This document shows, in pieces, positions 9,227 through 18,165 of a stretch of 64,000 bases of DNA (positions are counted from its first letter, which is position 1; each line of letters starts with the position of its first letter). A model generated the notes under the pieces. That model was not told the origin of the DNA. It saw only the letters and a program-made list of their open reading frames with translations, and did not search any database. Source of the stretch: Spirochaetaceae bacterium (GTDB lineage: Bacteria > Spirochaetota > Spirochaetia > Treponematales > Treponemataceae); NCBI GenBank assembly GCA_017416145.1, contig JAFQDD010000008.1, forward strand, positions 62,001-126,000, read 5' to 3'. The translations under genes were made by a program, and so were the position numbers.

Positions 9227-9255
9227 ATTCTAATATTCAAAAGTTTTTATGTCGA
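9227..9255 (-). promoter_or_regulatory. Promoter of lepB-ftsI-maf
   Basis: TCGACA at 9255-9250, a 17-nt spacer and TAGAAT at 9232-9227 on the minus strand. Only 8 nt separate the -10 from the lepB ATG, implying a leaderless mRNA. Confidence 0.6.
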
Positions 9256-9265
9256 TAGATAAATT

Positions 9266-10423
9266 ATGGAAATTATTAGTTACGTAGGACAAGGTTCAAA
9301 TAGTTCTTATAATCAAATTCACACATCAACTCTTACTCTTGAGGAATTGTTAAATCGTCAAAAAAGGCTCAGTTATCAATCTCAACAAAAGTTGGATTTT
9401 TCTGAATTAAAACTAAATTTGATTATTCTTCTAAAAAATGTTGCATTTTGTTTAAAAAAAGTTAGATTTCTCTTAGTCGGAATTTTAGCAATAGGATGTT
9501 TTGTTACTACAACTTTTTTTGTAAATAGCCTTATAAACTCAGTTTCAAAACCTGCTACTTTCGATTACGCTTTGGAGGCTGAAATCCAAATTATGGAAGA
9601 AGCTATGCGAAATCTGGTGCTTGATGATACAACTGTTGATTACACTGATGATGGAACTTTATCTGCTGTAACAAACTTTTCTTTTACAAACCCAGTTTCT
9701 TATCAAGAATATACAGTTAAATCTGGTGATAATATTTCATCGATCAGTAAAAAATACGGCCTAACAAATATTTCCACTTTGATTTCTGTAAATAATATTT
9801 CAAATGCAAAACAACTTCGGGTTGGTCAAAAATTAAAAATCCCATCAATTGACGGAATTATTCACACTGTTAATGCTGGAGAAACTTTGGAAGCAATTTC
9901 TGCAAAATACAACTGTGATTATTCTGCAATTTTAGATGTAAATGATATGACTTCTAGCCTACTTCAAAAAGGTGAAAGAATATTTATTCCAGGAAAAGCT
10001 CTTGATCAATCTAGTTTGAAAAAAGCTCTAGGAGAATTATTTATCAAGCCTATTGCTGGGGCTTATCGACTAACATCTCCTTATGGATACAGAGCCGACC
10101 CTTTTACTGGGGTTAGAAGTTTCCACACAGGAATTGATATGGCAATTGCCACAGGAACTCCAATCCGTGCAGCAATGGATGGAAAGATTGCTACAGCTGG
10201 TTGGAACAATGTTTATGGAAATTACGTGATTATCACCCACGATAATGGATATCAAACTCTATACGCTCATATGCAAAAATATATTGTAGCAACTGGTCAA
10301 AAGGTAACCCAAGGTTCAACAATTGGGTATGTTGGAAGCACTGGATATTCCACAGGGCCTCACCTACACTTTTCTGTTTACAAAAACAGCAAGTTAATTG
10401 ACCCAATGACAGTATTGAAGTAA
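9266..10423 (+). CDS. LysM-containing M23 (LytM-type) peptidase
   Basis: A 385-residue membrane-anchored envelope protein that probably binds and trims, or senses, peptidoglycan. A transmembrane segment lies at about 72-95, so the rest is periplasmic. Two LysM domains follow (YTVKSGDNISSISKKYG and HTVNAGETLEAISAKYN, about 150-245). The C-terminal M23 domain (about 275-385) has the zinc motifs FHTGIDMA (H..D) and GPHLHF (HLH), so the metal site looks intact. There is no Shine-Dalgarno in front of the ATG. It is followed 25 nt later by the deacetylase-like gene, likely co-transcribed. Confidence 0.88.
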   Translation: MEIISYVGQGSNSSYNQIHTSTLTLEELLNRQKRLSYQSQQKLDFSELKLNLIILLKNVAFCLKKVRFLLVGILAIGCFVTTTFFVNSLINSVSKPATFDYALEAEIQIMEEAMRNLVLDDTTVDYTDDGTLSAVTNFSFTNPVSYQEYTVKSGDNISSISKKYGLTNISTLISVNNISNAKQLRVGQKLKIPSIDGIIHTVNAGETLEAISAKYNCDYSAILDVNDMTSSLLQKGERIFIPGKALDQSSLKKALGELFIKPIAGAYRLTSPYGYRADPFTGVRSFHTGIDMAIATGTPIRAAMDGKIATAGWNNVYGNYVIITHDNGYQTLYAHMQKYIVATGQKVTQGSTIGYVGSTGYSTGPHLHFSVYKNSKLIDPMTVLK

Positions 10424-10448
10424 GTTTTTCTTTGGAGATTTAATTTAT

Positions 10449-12707
10449 ATGGCAAAATATTTTCAAAAAAAATTAATTTTAGTTTTTTTGTGCATCGCAA
10501 GTTCTTTTTCTTTGTTTTCCCAGAGTACTTTTTCTGGTTTGGATTTAGATTCTAAAAACACTCTAATTTTCACAGAAGAAAAATTTACTACCTCAAAAAA
10601 CTTTCACAAAAATCTGTATTCTGCCACAATTCAAAGTGAAAACCCAAGTCAAGCAGCTATATCAGAAGCAAAATTGCTTACCTGTTATCCAGAAAAGATG
10701 GATGTACTTTCACAAGGGAAACTTCTAGAAATCCACAACTCAGAGGGAATTGCTCAATATTCTGTAACTGACAATAAATTAACTTGGCTAAAACAAAATC
10801 CAATTAACGAAATAAGTGGACTTCCTCCAAAAAATGCAACTAGCCCTGATGGGAATTGGGTGGTTTATTACGAAAAAACTTCTCCAGCAAGGGCAAAAGT
10901 TGTATTAAAAAATGTTTCAACAAATGAAACAACTGTTTTATCTGAAAATTCTGAATATTCATACGTATCAATTCCTGTAAAATGGTCAAAAGATTCTTCA
11001 TATTTAATTTATGAAAAAAATGATAATTTGTATTTTTATGATATAAAAGAACTTTCCAAAGCAGAAATGCTCCAAGAAAGTTTTAGAAAAATTGGTCCTG
11101 GAACTATAAATTCTGTCCATTGGGCAAATGAAAAGCTTATAATCTACATCAATCACGATATGGTGTACAAGATTTCCACAAATGAATTGTATACTCGCTC
11201 TCTTTATGTGGATATGGTAGGAAGTGGCAAGGTGATTGGTCGACTTCCAACTCCAATGAGCAACACAAATGACCAATTTTGGTCTGATTCTACAGGAAAT
11301 CGCATCCTCTTAATTCAAAATAATAAAACTTTATGGTATATAGAATTAAACGGTGTAGATTTTGACTATATTTCACCATTATTTTCATATCCTTTTATAA
11401 ATGTTCCAAATGGTGCAGTTTCCTTTTGTGTTTTTTGGACTCCAGAGGACAAAGGGATTCAAGTTCCTTTTGTTTGGGTTGAAATCCTAGAATCTGGGAA
11501 GAAAAAAAGTTATGTTTACAAACTAACCACTTCTCAGCAAAACAAAAACGCTTATTTTGAAAGTTTAACTATTCCATCTTACGTTTCATCTCCACAAATT
11601 TCACCAGATGGAAAAGCTATTGCATTTATTGATGAAAAATCTCTTCATATCTATGATATTTTCACTTGGAAACAAATTGCTTTTTACAACAAAGAAAAAA
11701 TTATCTCTTTCCAATGGATTGATAAAAATGCTTTGTACATTGGTGGAACTGAAACAGTTTCCTATTGGGAACCTTACACAGATAATTCTGTAGTTTTATT
11801 TCTTTCCCAAGCAACAAAATACGGTTTTAATGGGGAAACTGGCAAAATTGTTGCGGAAAATATTTACGGAAACTTTTTCTATAACGAAGAAAATAACATT
11901 TGGGAAATTTCTGATGTAGCAATTTCTAGAAATCCTATAGCCCAAAATGCTTTTTGGAGAGTTTTCTTAAGCACTTCAAAAAACACAGATTATACAAATG
12001 GAATTTATGTTAGAACTCTAAAAGGGCTTTCAGAAACTCGTCCACTTTTTGCCGAATTTAATCAATTAGCAAAGAAAAAACCTGCTATTTCCATTGTTTT
12101 TGACGCTTTAGACAATGCAGACGGCATCACTTATATTTTGGATATTTTGGCAAAGTATAATTTGAAAACTACTTTCTTCATAAATGGCGAGTTTATCAGA
12201 CGTTATCCAACTTGTGTTTCTGAAATAGTTAATGCAGGTCACGAATGTGCTTCTATGTTTTTCACTCCAGCAGATTTAACAAATAGTAGTTACATCGTTG
12301 ATGAAAGCTTTATTCGCCGTGGTTTAGCTAGAACAGAAGATGAATTTTTTGCTTTAACTGGAAAAGAATTAAGTCTTTACTGGCATACTCCATATTACAA
12401 AACTACAAGTGCTATCATTAATGGTGGAAAACAAGCTGGATACACTTTAGTAAGTCCTACAACAAAGCAATTAGATTTACAAACTTTGGAGGACACAGCA
12501 AAAAATTCTACAACTTACTATTCTAGCACAAAGATTATTGAAGGAATTTTCAAAGTGCTAAAACCAAAGGCGATTATTCCTGTTTCTGTAGGTCTTTCTA
12601 ACGGAACAAGAACAGATTATCTATACAATAAAATTGATGTTTTGATTTCTGCAATTATGGAAGAGGGATACAATATCCTTCCGATTTCACAACTGGAAAT
12701 CAATTAA
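10449..12707 (+). CDS. Beta-propeller protein with degenerate NodB polysaccharide-deacetylase domain
   Basis: A 752-residue exported protein. A signal peptide lies at residues 8-25. The central region (about 110-530) has WD/TolB-like propeller repeats such as SPDGNWVVYY, SPDGKAIAFID and IYDIFTWKQIAFY. The C-terminal part from about 545 resembles a NodB deacetylase (AISIVFDALDNADGITYILDIL, then TTFFINGEF). The canonical TFDDG is replaced by FDALD (Asp552/Asp555), the metal-binding H(S/T)xxxH motif is reduced to a single His598 in GHECASM, and the RPPYG arginine motif is WHTPYY. A non-catalytic, glycan-binding or structural role is therefore likely. Its neighbour is a LysM/M23 peptidase, supporting a peptidoglycan context. 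Confidence 0.8.
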   Translation: MAKYFQKKLILVFLCIASSFSLFSQSTFSGLDLDSKNTLIFTEEKFTTSKNFHKNLYSATIQSENPSQAAISEAKLLTCYPEKMDVLSQGKLLEIHNSEGIAQYSVTDNKLTWLKQNPINEISGLPPKNATSPDGNWVVYYEKTSPARAKVVLKNVSTNETTVLSENSEYSYVSIPVKWSKDSSYLIYEKNDNLYFYDIKELSKAEMLQESFRKIGPGTINSVHWANEKLIIYINHDMVYKISTNELYTRSLYVDMVGSGKVIGRLPTPMSNTNDQFWSDSTGNRILLIQNNKTLWYIELNGVDFDYISPLFSYPFINVPNGAVSFCVFWTPEDKGIQVPFVWVEILESGKKKSYVYKLTTSQQNKNAYFESLTIPSYVSSPQISPDGKAIAFIDEKSLHIYDIFTWKQIAFYNKEKIISFQWIDKNALYIGGTETVSYWEPYTDNSVVLFLSQATKYGFNGETGKIVAENIYGNFFYNEENNIWEISDVAISRNPIAQNAFWRVFLSTSKNTDYTNGIYVRTLKGLSETRPLFAEFNQLAKKKPAISIVFDALDNADGITYILDILAKYNLKTTFFINGEFIRRYPTCVSEIVNAGHECASMFFTPADLTNSSYIVDESFIRRGLARTEDEFFALTGKELSLYWHTPYYKTTSAIINGGKQAGYTLVSPTTKQLDLQTLEDTAKNSTTYYSSTKIIEGIFKVLKPKAIIPVSVGLSNGTRTDYLYNKIDVLISAIMEEGYNILPISQLEIN

Positions 12708-12751
12708 GAAGTCAGGCGACATTGCGTAAAAAAATTGGCACGTCTGTTTTA

Positions 12752-13225
12752 TTAATTTTTTGTAGAATTTACAAGATTTTCTAAAATCCAGATATATAAA
12801 GCTTGGCAGCCTTCTGAAACATCTTTGTAGGTGGTATCAAAATCCCCAGTGTACCAAGGGTCTGCTACATCTGAAGAGCTGCCACAAAATGTGAGCAGCT
12901 TTTTTATTTTGTTTTCAGCATCTCCACCAGCAATCCCAGTCATATTTCTGATATTTGCAGAGTCCATACCGATTAACAAATCAAAATCCTTGTAATCCTG
13001 ATAAGTCATTTGTCTCGCTCTGTGATTTCCAACAGGAATCCCGTGACGTTGCAACACATTTCTAGTGCCGTAGTGAACTGGATTTCCAATTTCTTCTGTG
13101 CTTGTGGCAGCAGAATCACAAGAAATAGATTTTTCGCTGTTACGAAGCAAAATATCATTAAAAACACACTCAGCCATTGTGGAACGGCAAATATTTCCGT
13201 GGCAAACAAAAAGTACTTTTATCAT
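12752..13225 (-). CDS. Low-molecular-weight protein tyrosine phosphatase
   Basis: A cytoplasmic phosphatase of 157 residues. The P-loop CHGNICRS (Cys8 to Ser15) follows VLFV at the very N-terminus, and the general acid is in ADPWYTGDF near the C-terminus. Both essential elements are intact. The start at 13225 is chosen because the family begins a few residues before the P-loop and because this ATG overlaps the stop of the upstream membrane-protein gene as ATGA. Family members dephosphorylate tyrosine-phosphorylated proteins or arginine phosphate; the substrate here is unknown. Confidence 0.9.
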   Translation of the reverse strand: MIKVLFVCHGNICRSTMAECVFNDILLRNSEKSISCDSAATSTEEIGNPVHYGTRNVLQRHGIPVGNHRARQMTYQDYKDFDLLIGMDSANIRNMTGIAGGDAENKIKKLLTFCGSSSDVADPWYTGDFDTTYKDVSEGCQALYIWILENLVNSTKN

Positions 13226-13920
13226 AAGGCATTCCAATATAAAAAGAAGATTAAAACGCAACCCCAAGCATTTCCAGTTATTTTTCGAACTATGAGCATT
13301 CCATAAATCAAAAACATTGTGGAAAGCATTTCAAAAATTGCATCTGGTGTAACTCCAATTGCACCGTGTATTAAAATACACATAACAGCACAAACAAAAG
13401 CACCCCAATCCCAAAATCTGTATTTTGATGGATATCTTTGGCTTATTTTTTCTGCAATAACAACGTAGTTAAATCCTTCAAAAAATCCCCAGCAAAGGGC
13501 AATTATCAACATTCCAAAAACATTTGAAGGAAAACCACTTGCCACAACCTGCTTTGTGAGATTTACGTCAGAAAATGGAAACCAAGCATGAACATTTCCA
13601 GCAAAAAAATTGTATACAAAATCAGGCAAACAGCACAAAATTGTTAATCCAATAGTTAATAAAAGATTTTTTTTGGTTAATCCATAAGAAAAAAAAGATT
13701 CTTTTCTGATAATCGAAACAACTGTAATTCCTAAACCTGCAAGACCAAATTGAAATAAAATCCCCATAAACATTACACGTAAGACAATGTTAATATTAGG
13801 ATTGTAGGCAATAGAATTTATTTGTTTGTTAAAAACCATATAAATTCCCATAACAAGCATAGAAATTATAAAAATAATCCATAAATCAATGTCTAGTTTC
13901 TTTTTTTCTTGTACATCCAT
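13222..13920 (-). CDS. Multi-pass membrane protein, CPBP-like
   Basis: An integral membrane protein of about 232 residues with six to seven hydrophobic segments. It resembles the CPBP (CAAX protease / bacteriocin-processing) group in overall layout, with WGFFEGFNYVVIAEKI near the usual first motif and ILIHGAIGV near the third. The EExxxR signature itself is absent (FEGFNYV), so protease activity is doubtful. The ATG at 13920 is preferred over an in-frame TTG at 13956. It is translationally coupled to the phosphatase gene downstream by an ATGA overlap. Confidence 0.65.
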   Translation of the reverse strand: MDVQEKKKLDIDLWIIFIISMLVMGIYMVFNKQINSIAYNPNINIVLRVMFMGILFQFGLAGLGITVVSIIRKESFFSYGLTKKNLLLTIGLTILCCLPDFVYNFFAGNVHAWFPFSDVNLTKQVVASGFPSNVFGMLIIALCWGFFEGFNYVVIAEKISQRYPSKYRFWDWGAFVCAVMCILIHGAIGVTPDAIFEMLSTMFLIYGMLIVRKITGNAWGCVLIFFLYWNAL

Positions 13921-14056
13921 TTTTTTATCCCATTTATTTATTTTAATTTTAAACAATTATACATTTTTTTAATTTTATATTCTACACAAGATTTTTTTAT
14001 TATCTTATTGATATCTAAAAATCACAAAACTAAAAAAGTTTTAAGCGAGGTTTATT

Positions 14057-15733
14057 ATGAATAACAAAATGTTTTGCTTTCAATGTGAGCAAACAGCAAA
14101 TGGAACTGGTTGTCTTGGAGAAATGGGAGTTTGTGGGAAAAAAGCTGAAACTGCAAAATTGCAAGATGAACTTACAGAAAAACTAATTACGTTAGCAATA
14201 ACTTTATCCCACGACAATTCAAAAATTACTGAAACTACAAAATCCTTGATAATCGAAGGTCTTTTTACAACTGTTACCAATGTAAGTTTTGAAAACAAGC
14301 GTATCCGAAAACTTATAGAAGAAGTCCATAAAGAAATTAAAAGATGTTCTGATGGTTGTAGTCTTTGTAAAAATCTATTTTCCAATCAAAAATCCTTTGA
14401 TTTAAAGCTTTTATGGGAAGCAAAAGATGATATTACTTCGTTAAAATCTCTAATTCTGTTTGGAATCAGGGGAATGGCAGCATACGCATATCATGCTAGA
14501 GTTTTAGGTTTTTCAAACGAAGAAATCAACAATTTTTTTGTAAAAGCCTTGTATTCTCTTGGAGAAAATCTTTCTACAAACGAATTGATTGCTTTGGTTT
14601 TGGAAGTGGGAAAATATAATTATATGTGTATGAACTTACTAGATTCTGCAAATACAAAGACTTTCGGAAAACCTCTACCAACTGAAGTTTCTATGAGAGT
14701 TGAAAAAGGACCTTTTATCGTAGTCTCTGGTCACGATTTGAAGGATTTGTATGAACTTTTGGAACAAACCCAAGGTAAGGGAATAAATATTTACACTCAC
14801 GGGGAAATGCTTCCTGCCCACGGATATCCAAACTTAAACAGGTTTCCACATTTAAAAGGACATTTTGGAACTGCTTGGCAAAATCAACAAAAAGAGTTTG
14901 ATGGACTTCCAGCTCCTATTCTATTTACAACAAACTGTATTATGCCTCCAAAACCAAGTTATGCAGATAGAGTTTTTACAACTGGAGTGGTTTCTTATCC
15001 AGAATTGAAACATATTGATTTTAAACCATTTGCAGAAATGGAACAAAAATCCTATCGGGATAAAAATCTTGAAATCAAATACACTCAAATCATTGAGCGA
15101 AATAAAGATTTTTCTCCAATTATAAAAAAAGCTCTAGATTTAGGTGGTTATCCTCGAGATACTGAACATTTTGGTATAAACGGCGGAGATACTCTTTCTA
15201 CAGGATACGGACACGACACAGTTTTATCAGTTGCAGACAATTTGATAGAAGCCATCGAAAAAGGAACTATCAAACATATTTTTTTGGTTGGAGGCTGCGA
15301 CGGTGCTAAACCTGGAAGAAATTACTATACTGATTTTGTAAAAGCCACACCAAAAGATAGCTTAATATTAACCTTGGCTTGTGGAAAATTCCGATTTAAC
15401 GATTTGGAACTGGGAACAGTGGAGGGTCTTCCACGACTTATGGATATGGGACAATGTAATGATGCTTACAGTGCAATCAAGGTTGCAAGAGTTTTAGCAG
15501 ACCATTACAACTGTTCAATCAACGAGCTGCCTATCTCTTTTGTACTTTCTTGGTACGAGCAAAAAGCTGTAGCTATTCTACTAACTTTGCTATTTCTTGG
15601 AGTAAAGGGAATTTATCTAGGACCTAGTTTACCAGCTTTTATTTCTCCAAATGTTTTGGCATATTTAATCGACAATTTTGATATTCGCCCAACATCCTCT
15701 GTAAAAAAAGACTTGGAACAAATGTTAAAATAA
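14057..15733 (+). CDS. hcp: Hybrid-cluster protein (hydroxylamine reductase)
   Basis: A 558-residue hybrid iron-sulfur cluster protein that reduces hydroxylamine and, in enterobacteria, acts as a nitric oxide reductase under anaerobic nitrosative stress. The N-terminal cysteine motif is C-x2-C-x8-C-x6-C (Cys7, 10, 19, 26) for the proximal cluster. The hybrid-cluster ligands are represented by GINGGDTLSTGYGHDT, TNCIMPP, GGCDGAKPGRNYY and TLACGKFRFN. Length is standard. A GAGG box lies 9 nt before the ATG. It is monocistronic and bounded by a bidirectional terminator. It supports an anaerobic lifestyle. The usual partner Hcr is not in the window. Confidence 0.93.
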   Translation: MNNKMFCFQCEQTANGTGCLGEMGVCGKKAETAKLQDELTEKLITLAITLSHDNSKITETTKSLIIEGLFTTVTNVSFENKRIRKLIEEVHKEIKRCSDGCSLCKNLFSNQKSFDLKLLWEAKDDITSLKSLILFGIRGMAAYAYHARVLGFSNEEINNFFVKALYSLGENLSTNELIALVLEVGKYNYMCMNLLDSANTKTFGKPLPTEVSMRVEKGPFIVVSGHDLKDLYELLEQTQGKGINIYTHGEMLPAHGYPNLNRFPHLKGHFGTAWQNQQKEFDGLPAPILFTTNCIMPPKPSYADRVFTTGVVSYPELKHIDFKPFAEMEQKSYRDKNLEIKYTQIIERNKDFSPIIKKALDLGGYPRDTEHFGINGGDTLSTGYGHDTVLSVADNLIEAIEKGTIKHIFLVGGCDGAKPGRNYYTDFVKATPKDSLILTLACGKFRFNDLELGTVEGLPRLMDMGQCNDAYSAIKVARVLADHYNCSINELPISFVLSWYEQKAVAILLTLLFLGVKGIYLGPSLPAFISPNVLAYLIDNFDIRPTSSVKKDLEQMLK

Positions 15734-15761
15734 ATCGAAATAGTAAAGCATTTTAAAACAA

Positions 15762-15806
15762 AAAAACTACCCAAAAACAGCTTTTCACTGGAACTGGGTA
15801 GTTTTT
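15762..15806. terminator. Bidirectional terminator between hcp and the thioesterase gene
   Basis: AAAAACTACCCA (15762-15773) pairs perfectly with TGGGTAGTTTTT (15795-15806). It provides a T tract on both strands for the two converging genes. Confidence 0.8.
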
Positions 15807-15832
15807 CCGCTTGATATCAATAAAACTATTGA

Positions 15833-16585
15833 CTAAAAATAAAGCTCACATTCGTAGCAAGTATTGTTATCTTGTTTTCCGACAACAGTAATTTTTGATT
15901 TATCTTCAGAAACATGAGCATATATTTCAATTACATTGCCAGGAACAGCCTCTTTTGAATAATTGATTTTCATATCTTTGATTGGACGTTGTAAAAGTTC
16001 TTCTGGTAAAGCGTCTACTGTGTATGCACCATACCGAGAATTATTGACATGTCCGTTTCCGTCCAAGTCTGAAAATCGTACAGGTCGAGTATCAATATGT
16101 TCCATATTTTCTGGAACAGGGATTTTTCCGCAAGGCAGACCGTCATAAGGCTCTTTTCTGTTAGGAGCTTCTCTTAAATCAAACTGTGAAGGCTTCATAA
16201 TTCGACGAGTTTTTGGATTTACCACAAGCCAAGTGGAACGACCAGAAATCAAAAGATTATTATCTTTGTCTAGGATTTCGTAAGCACGAGTAAGCTGTAA
16301 ACCTTCTGGAGTTTCTTCCCAAGTGCGGATTGTAACTTCTTCATTGCTTAAAGGTCGTCGAATAAAATGATAGGAAGCTCTTGAAAGCAAAATCGCTACA
16401 TCTCTCTCGTCTAAAAATTGCCAAGTCATACCTCGTTGTGCATAATCTTCTACAGCAGTATCACTTAAGATTCGTAAAATTTCAGTCAAACTTAATTCGT
16501 GTTTTAAATTACATTGACCAAACATAATTTTAAATTCATTAAAAAATGTATTATTTTCGTCATGCCATTGTTTATATTCTTTCAT
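15833..16585 (-). CDS. Acyl-ACP thioesterase
   Basis: A 250-residue cytoplasmic double-hotdog protein of the FatA/FatB-like acyl-ACP thioesterase family, releasing free fatty acid from acyl carrier protein. The first hotdog (about 1-130) contains the QRGMTWQFLDERDVAILLSR region and WEETPEGLQLTRAYEI. The second starts near 140 and has the catalytic-type DLDGNGHVNNSRYG loop (Asn and His). Length is typical for bacterial members. It is monocistronic and divergent from rpoZ. The promoter -10 ends 8 nt before the ATG, without a Shine-Dalgarno. Confidence 0.88.
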   Translation of the reverse strand: MKEYKQWHDENNTFFNEFKIMFGQCNLKHELSLTEILRILSDTAVEDYAQRGMTWQFLDERDVAILLSRASYHFIRRPLSNEEVTIRTWEETPEGLQLTRAYEILDKDNNLLISGRSTWLVVNPKTRRIMKPSQFDLREAPNRKEPYDGLPCGKIPVPENMEHIDTRPVRFSDLDGNGHVNNSRYGAYTVDALPEELLQRPIKDMKINYSKEAVPGNVIEIYAHVSEDKSKITVVGKQDNNTCYECELYF

Positions 16586-16593
16586 GGAATTTA

Positions 16594-16622
16594 ATATAAT
16601 AAATATAAAGTTAGGTGGTCAA
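16594..16622 (-). promoter_or_regulatory. Promoter of the acyl-ACP thioesterase gene
   Basis: TTGACC at 16622-16617, a 17-nt spacer and TTATAT at 16599-16594 on the minus strand. The ATG follows after 8 nt, again a leaderless arrangement. A one-base shift (TATATT, 18-nt spacer) is equally possible. Confidence 0.55.
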
Positions 16623-16751
16623 GGTACAAAAAAGAGGGTTTGAGCACATTATGTTCAATATTTTTCAAATTGTTTGACATTAGCCCACTTTACATCTTTT
16701 CTAAATATTGATAAATTATATATTAAGCAATTTATTTTTAAGAGGTTTAGA

Positions 16752-16943
16752 ATGATTTTTCCACTAGAAGAACTTGTTAAATTTCAAGACAACATATATG
16801 AAATTACAGCAGCTGCTAGTCGTAGAGCTTACCAACTTTCAATGGTAAAAGATCCAATCATCGAAGAAAATGACGATAAAGTTGTTTCTCTAGCTGCTAG
16901 TCAACTATTTAAAGACGAAGTTGAATATCGTATTGAAAACTAG
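16752..16943 (+). CDS. rpoZ: RNA polymerase omega subunit
   Basis: A 63-residue omega-like protein. The core EITAAASRRAYQLSM matches the conserved omega segment that embraces the beta-prime C-terminus; a Val-Val-Ser-Leu-Ala helix follows. It assists RNA polymerase assembly. The ATG at 16752 is chosen because it sits 7 nt after AGAGG and removes an upstream in-frame stretch with no relation to the family. It is 11 nt upstream of miaA, so the two are probably co-transcribed. Confidence 0.85.
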   Translation: MIFPLEELVKFQDNIYEITAAASRRAYQLSMVKDPIIEENDDKVVSLAASQLFKDEVEYRIEN

Positions 16944-16954
16944 GTTCATTTTCA

Positions 16955-17941
16955 ATGAATAATTCTTTAAATGCGGGAATGTCTTATGGTGAAAACTGTA
17001 CTGACATTCCCGTTTTAGTTATATTTGCACCAACTGCCTCTGGAAAAACTGCTCTTGCAGAAAAACTTTTTGGAAAAAACTCCACTTCCCCCTTTGCAGG
17101 AAAAGCTGAAATTGTAAGTGCTGATTCTATGCAAGTTTATAAATATCTTGATGTGGGAACTGCAAAACCAGATAAGGCTTTTTTGGAAAATCTTCCCCAT
17201 CACCTAATTGATATTTGCCTACCAGAGCATCAGTTTGGAACTGGTGAGTTTGTGCGGGAAGCTGACAAAGTTGTAAAAGACATTTTTGCAAGAGGAAAAT
17301 TGCCTGTTCTTTGCGGCGGAACCGCTTTTTACATAAAAAACTTTTTGACAGGGCTTCCAGTTACTCCAGAAGCAGACGAAGAAACCCGCACATTAGTGGA
17401 AAATCGTATGAAAACTGAGGGAAAAGAGGTTTTGTACGCAGAGCTAGAAAAACTTGACCCAGAAAGTGCTTCAAAAATCCACATAAATGATGAATACAGA
17501 ATAAAAAGAGCTTTAGAGATTTGTCTTTCAACTGGAAAGCCCCGTAGTAGTTTTTTATTAAACAATCCAAATGAGTTTAGAAAAGGATACAAATTTTTGG
17601 TTCTTTCTTTAGAGCGGGATAGAAAAGAGCTTTACGAAAGAATTAACCAACGAGTTGATATTATGTTTGATTCTGGACTTTTGTCTGAAATCGAAAATTT
17701 ACGGAAAATGGGTTACACGGGAGAAGAACCTGGACTTTCTGCCATTGGATACAGAGAATTTTTTACATCCGAAACTGATATTGAAAAAATCCGTGTATCA
17801 ATTAAGCACGATACAAAGCGATATGCAAAACGGCAAGAAACTTTTTTCAAATCTTTTAATTTTGCAGAAAGTGTAAATCCAGAAGATTATGAAAAAATCC
17901 AAGAAAAAATTTCTCATTTTTTTAAAGAGTATAACTTCTAA
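16955..17941 (+). CDS. miaA: tRNA dimethylallyltransferase
   Basis: A 328-residue enzyme that transfers dimethylallyl from DMAPP to N6 of A37 in tRNAs reading UNN codons. The P-loop APTASGKT lies at about residues 26-33. SADSMQVYKYLDVGTAKP, GGTAFYIKNFLTGLP and SAIGYREF are the family's signature blocks. Length is close to the usual 300-320. It follows rpoZ by 11 nt. DMAPP is made by the pathway of dxs and ispE, both in this window. Confidence 0.95.
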   Translation: MNNSLNAGMSYGENCTDIPVLVIFAPTASGKTALAEKLFGKNSTSPFAGKAEIVSADSMQVYKYLDVGTAKPDKAFLENLPHHLIDICLPEHQFGTGEFVREADKVVKDIFARGKLPVLCGGTAFYIKNFLTGLPVTPEADEETRTLVENRMKTEGKEVLYAELEKLDPESASKIHINDEYRIKRALEICLSTGKPRSSFLLNNPNEFRKGYKFLVLSLERDRKELYERINQRVDIMFDSGLLSEIENLRKMGYTGEEPGLSAIGYREFFTSETDIEKIRVSIKHDTKRYAKRQETFFKSFNFAESVNPEDYEKIQEKISHFFKEYNF

Positions 17942-17944
17942 TAC

Positions 17945-17975
17945 TTGACGTAAAAACCAAATTATTAGATAATAC
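17945..17975 (+). promoter_or_regulatory. Possible promoter of the 29-residue ribosomal gene
   Basis: TTGACG at 17945-17950 with TAATAC at 17970-17975 (19-nt spacer, longer than ideal). The small gene starts 26 nt later, after its own AAGGAG. Confidence 0.4.
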
Positions 17976-18001
17976 TATAACATTCAATAAGGAGTGCTAT
18001 T

Positions 18002-18091
18002 GTGCCTTGTGGTAAGAAAAGAAAGCGTCAAAAGATTGCTACACATAAGCGAAAAAAGATGCTAAGAAGAAATCGGCATAAGAGTAAATAA
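18002..18091 (+). CDS. AURKAIP1/COX24-domain small basic ribosomal protein
   Basis: A 29-codon gene starting at GTG, 7 nt after a perfect AAGGAG (17989-17994). The product begins MPCGKKRKR and continues with KIATHKRKKMLRRNRHKSK; 17 of 29 residues are Lys, Arg or His. This matches the small AURKAIP1/COX24-domain proteins that bind the small ribosomal subunit (related to mitochondrial mS38 and actinobacterial bS22) and that I recognise from spirochaete genomes. It sits alone between miaA and a terminator. Its size makes it easy to miss. Confidence 0.82.
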   Translation: MPCGKKRKRQKIATHKRKKMLRRNRHKSK

Positions 18092-18165
18092 GTTTAGCTT
18101 ATAAAAAGGCTAACGAAGCATTAAGGAAGGTTTCCTGATGAACACTTACAATTATGCTATGTAAT
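18092..18165 (+). other. Structured 3' region of the small ribosomal gene with an octapeptide frame
   Basis: Between the small gene and its terminator there is a bulged hairpin (GTTTAGC with GGCTAAC), then AGCAT and ATGCT arms enclosing AGGAA-GGT-TTCCT. A frame of eight codons (MNTYNYAM) starts at 18138, eight nt after AAGGAAGG. Whether this is a small RNA, a leader peptide or chance cannot be decided from one sequence. Confidence 0.3.

Noticed and set aside
13957-14056. FNR/HcpR-type site upstream of hcp
   Set aside because: No TTGAC-N4-GTCAA or TTGAT-N4-ATCAA dyad is visible; only AT-rich sequence and a weak TTGATA.
16674-16751. Longer N-terminus for the omega subunit
   Set aside because: The extra 26 residues have no match to the family, and the ATG at 16752 has an AGAGG at proper distance.
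18121-18165. Small SRP-type RNA
   Set aside because: An AGGAAGG loop was noticed, but the conserved GGAAGGAAGCAG core of the signal recognition particle RNA is absent.
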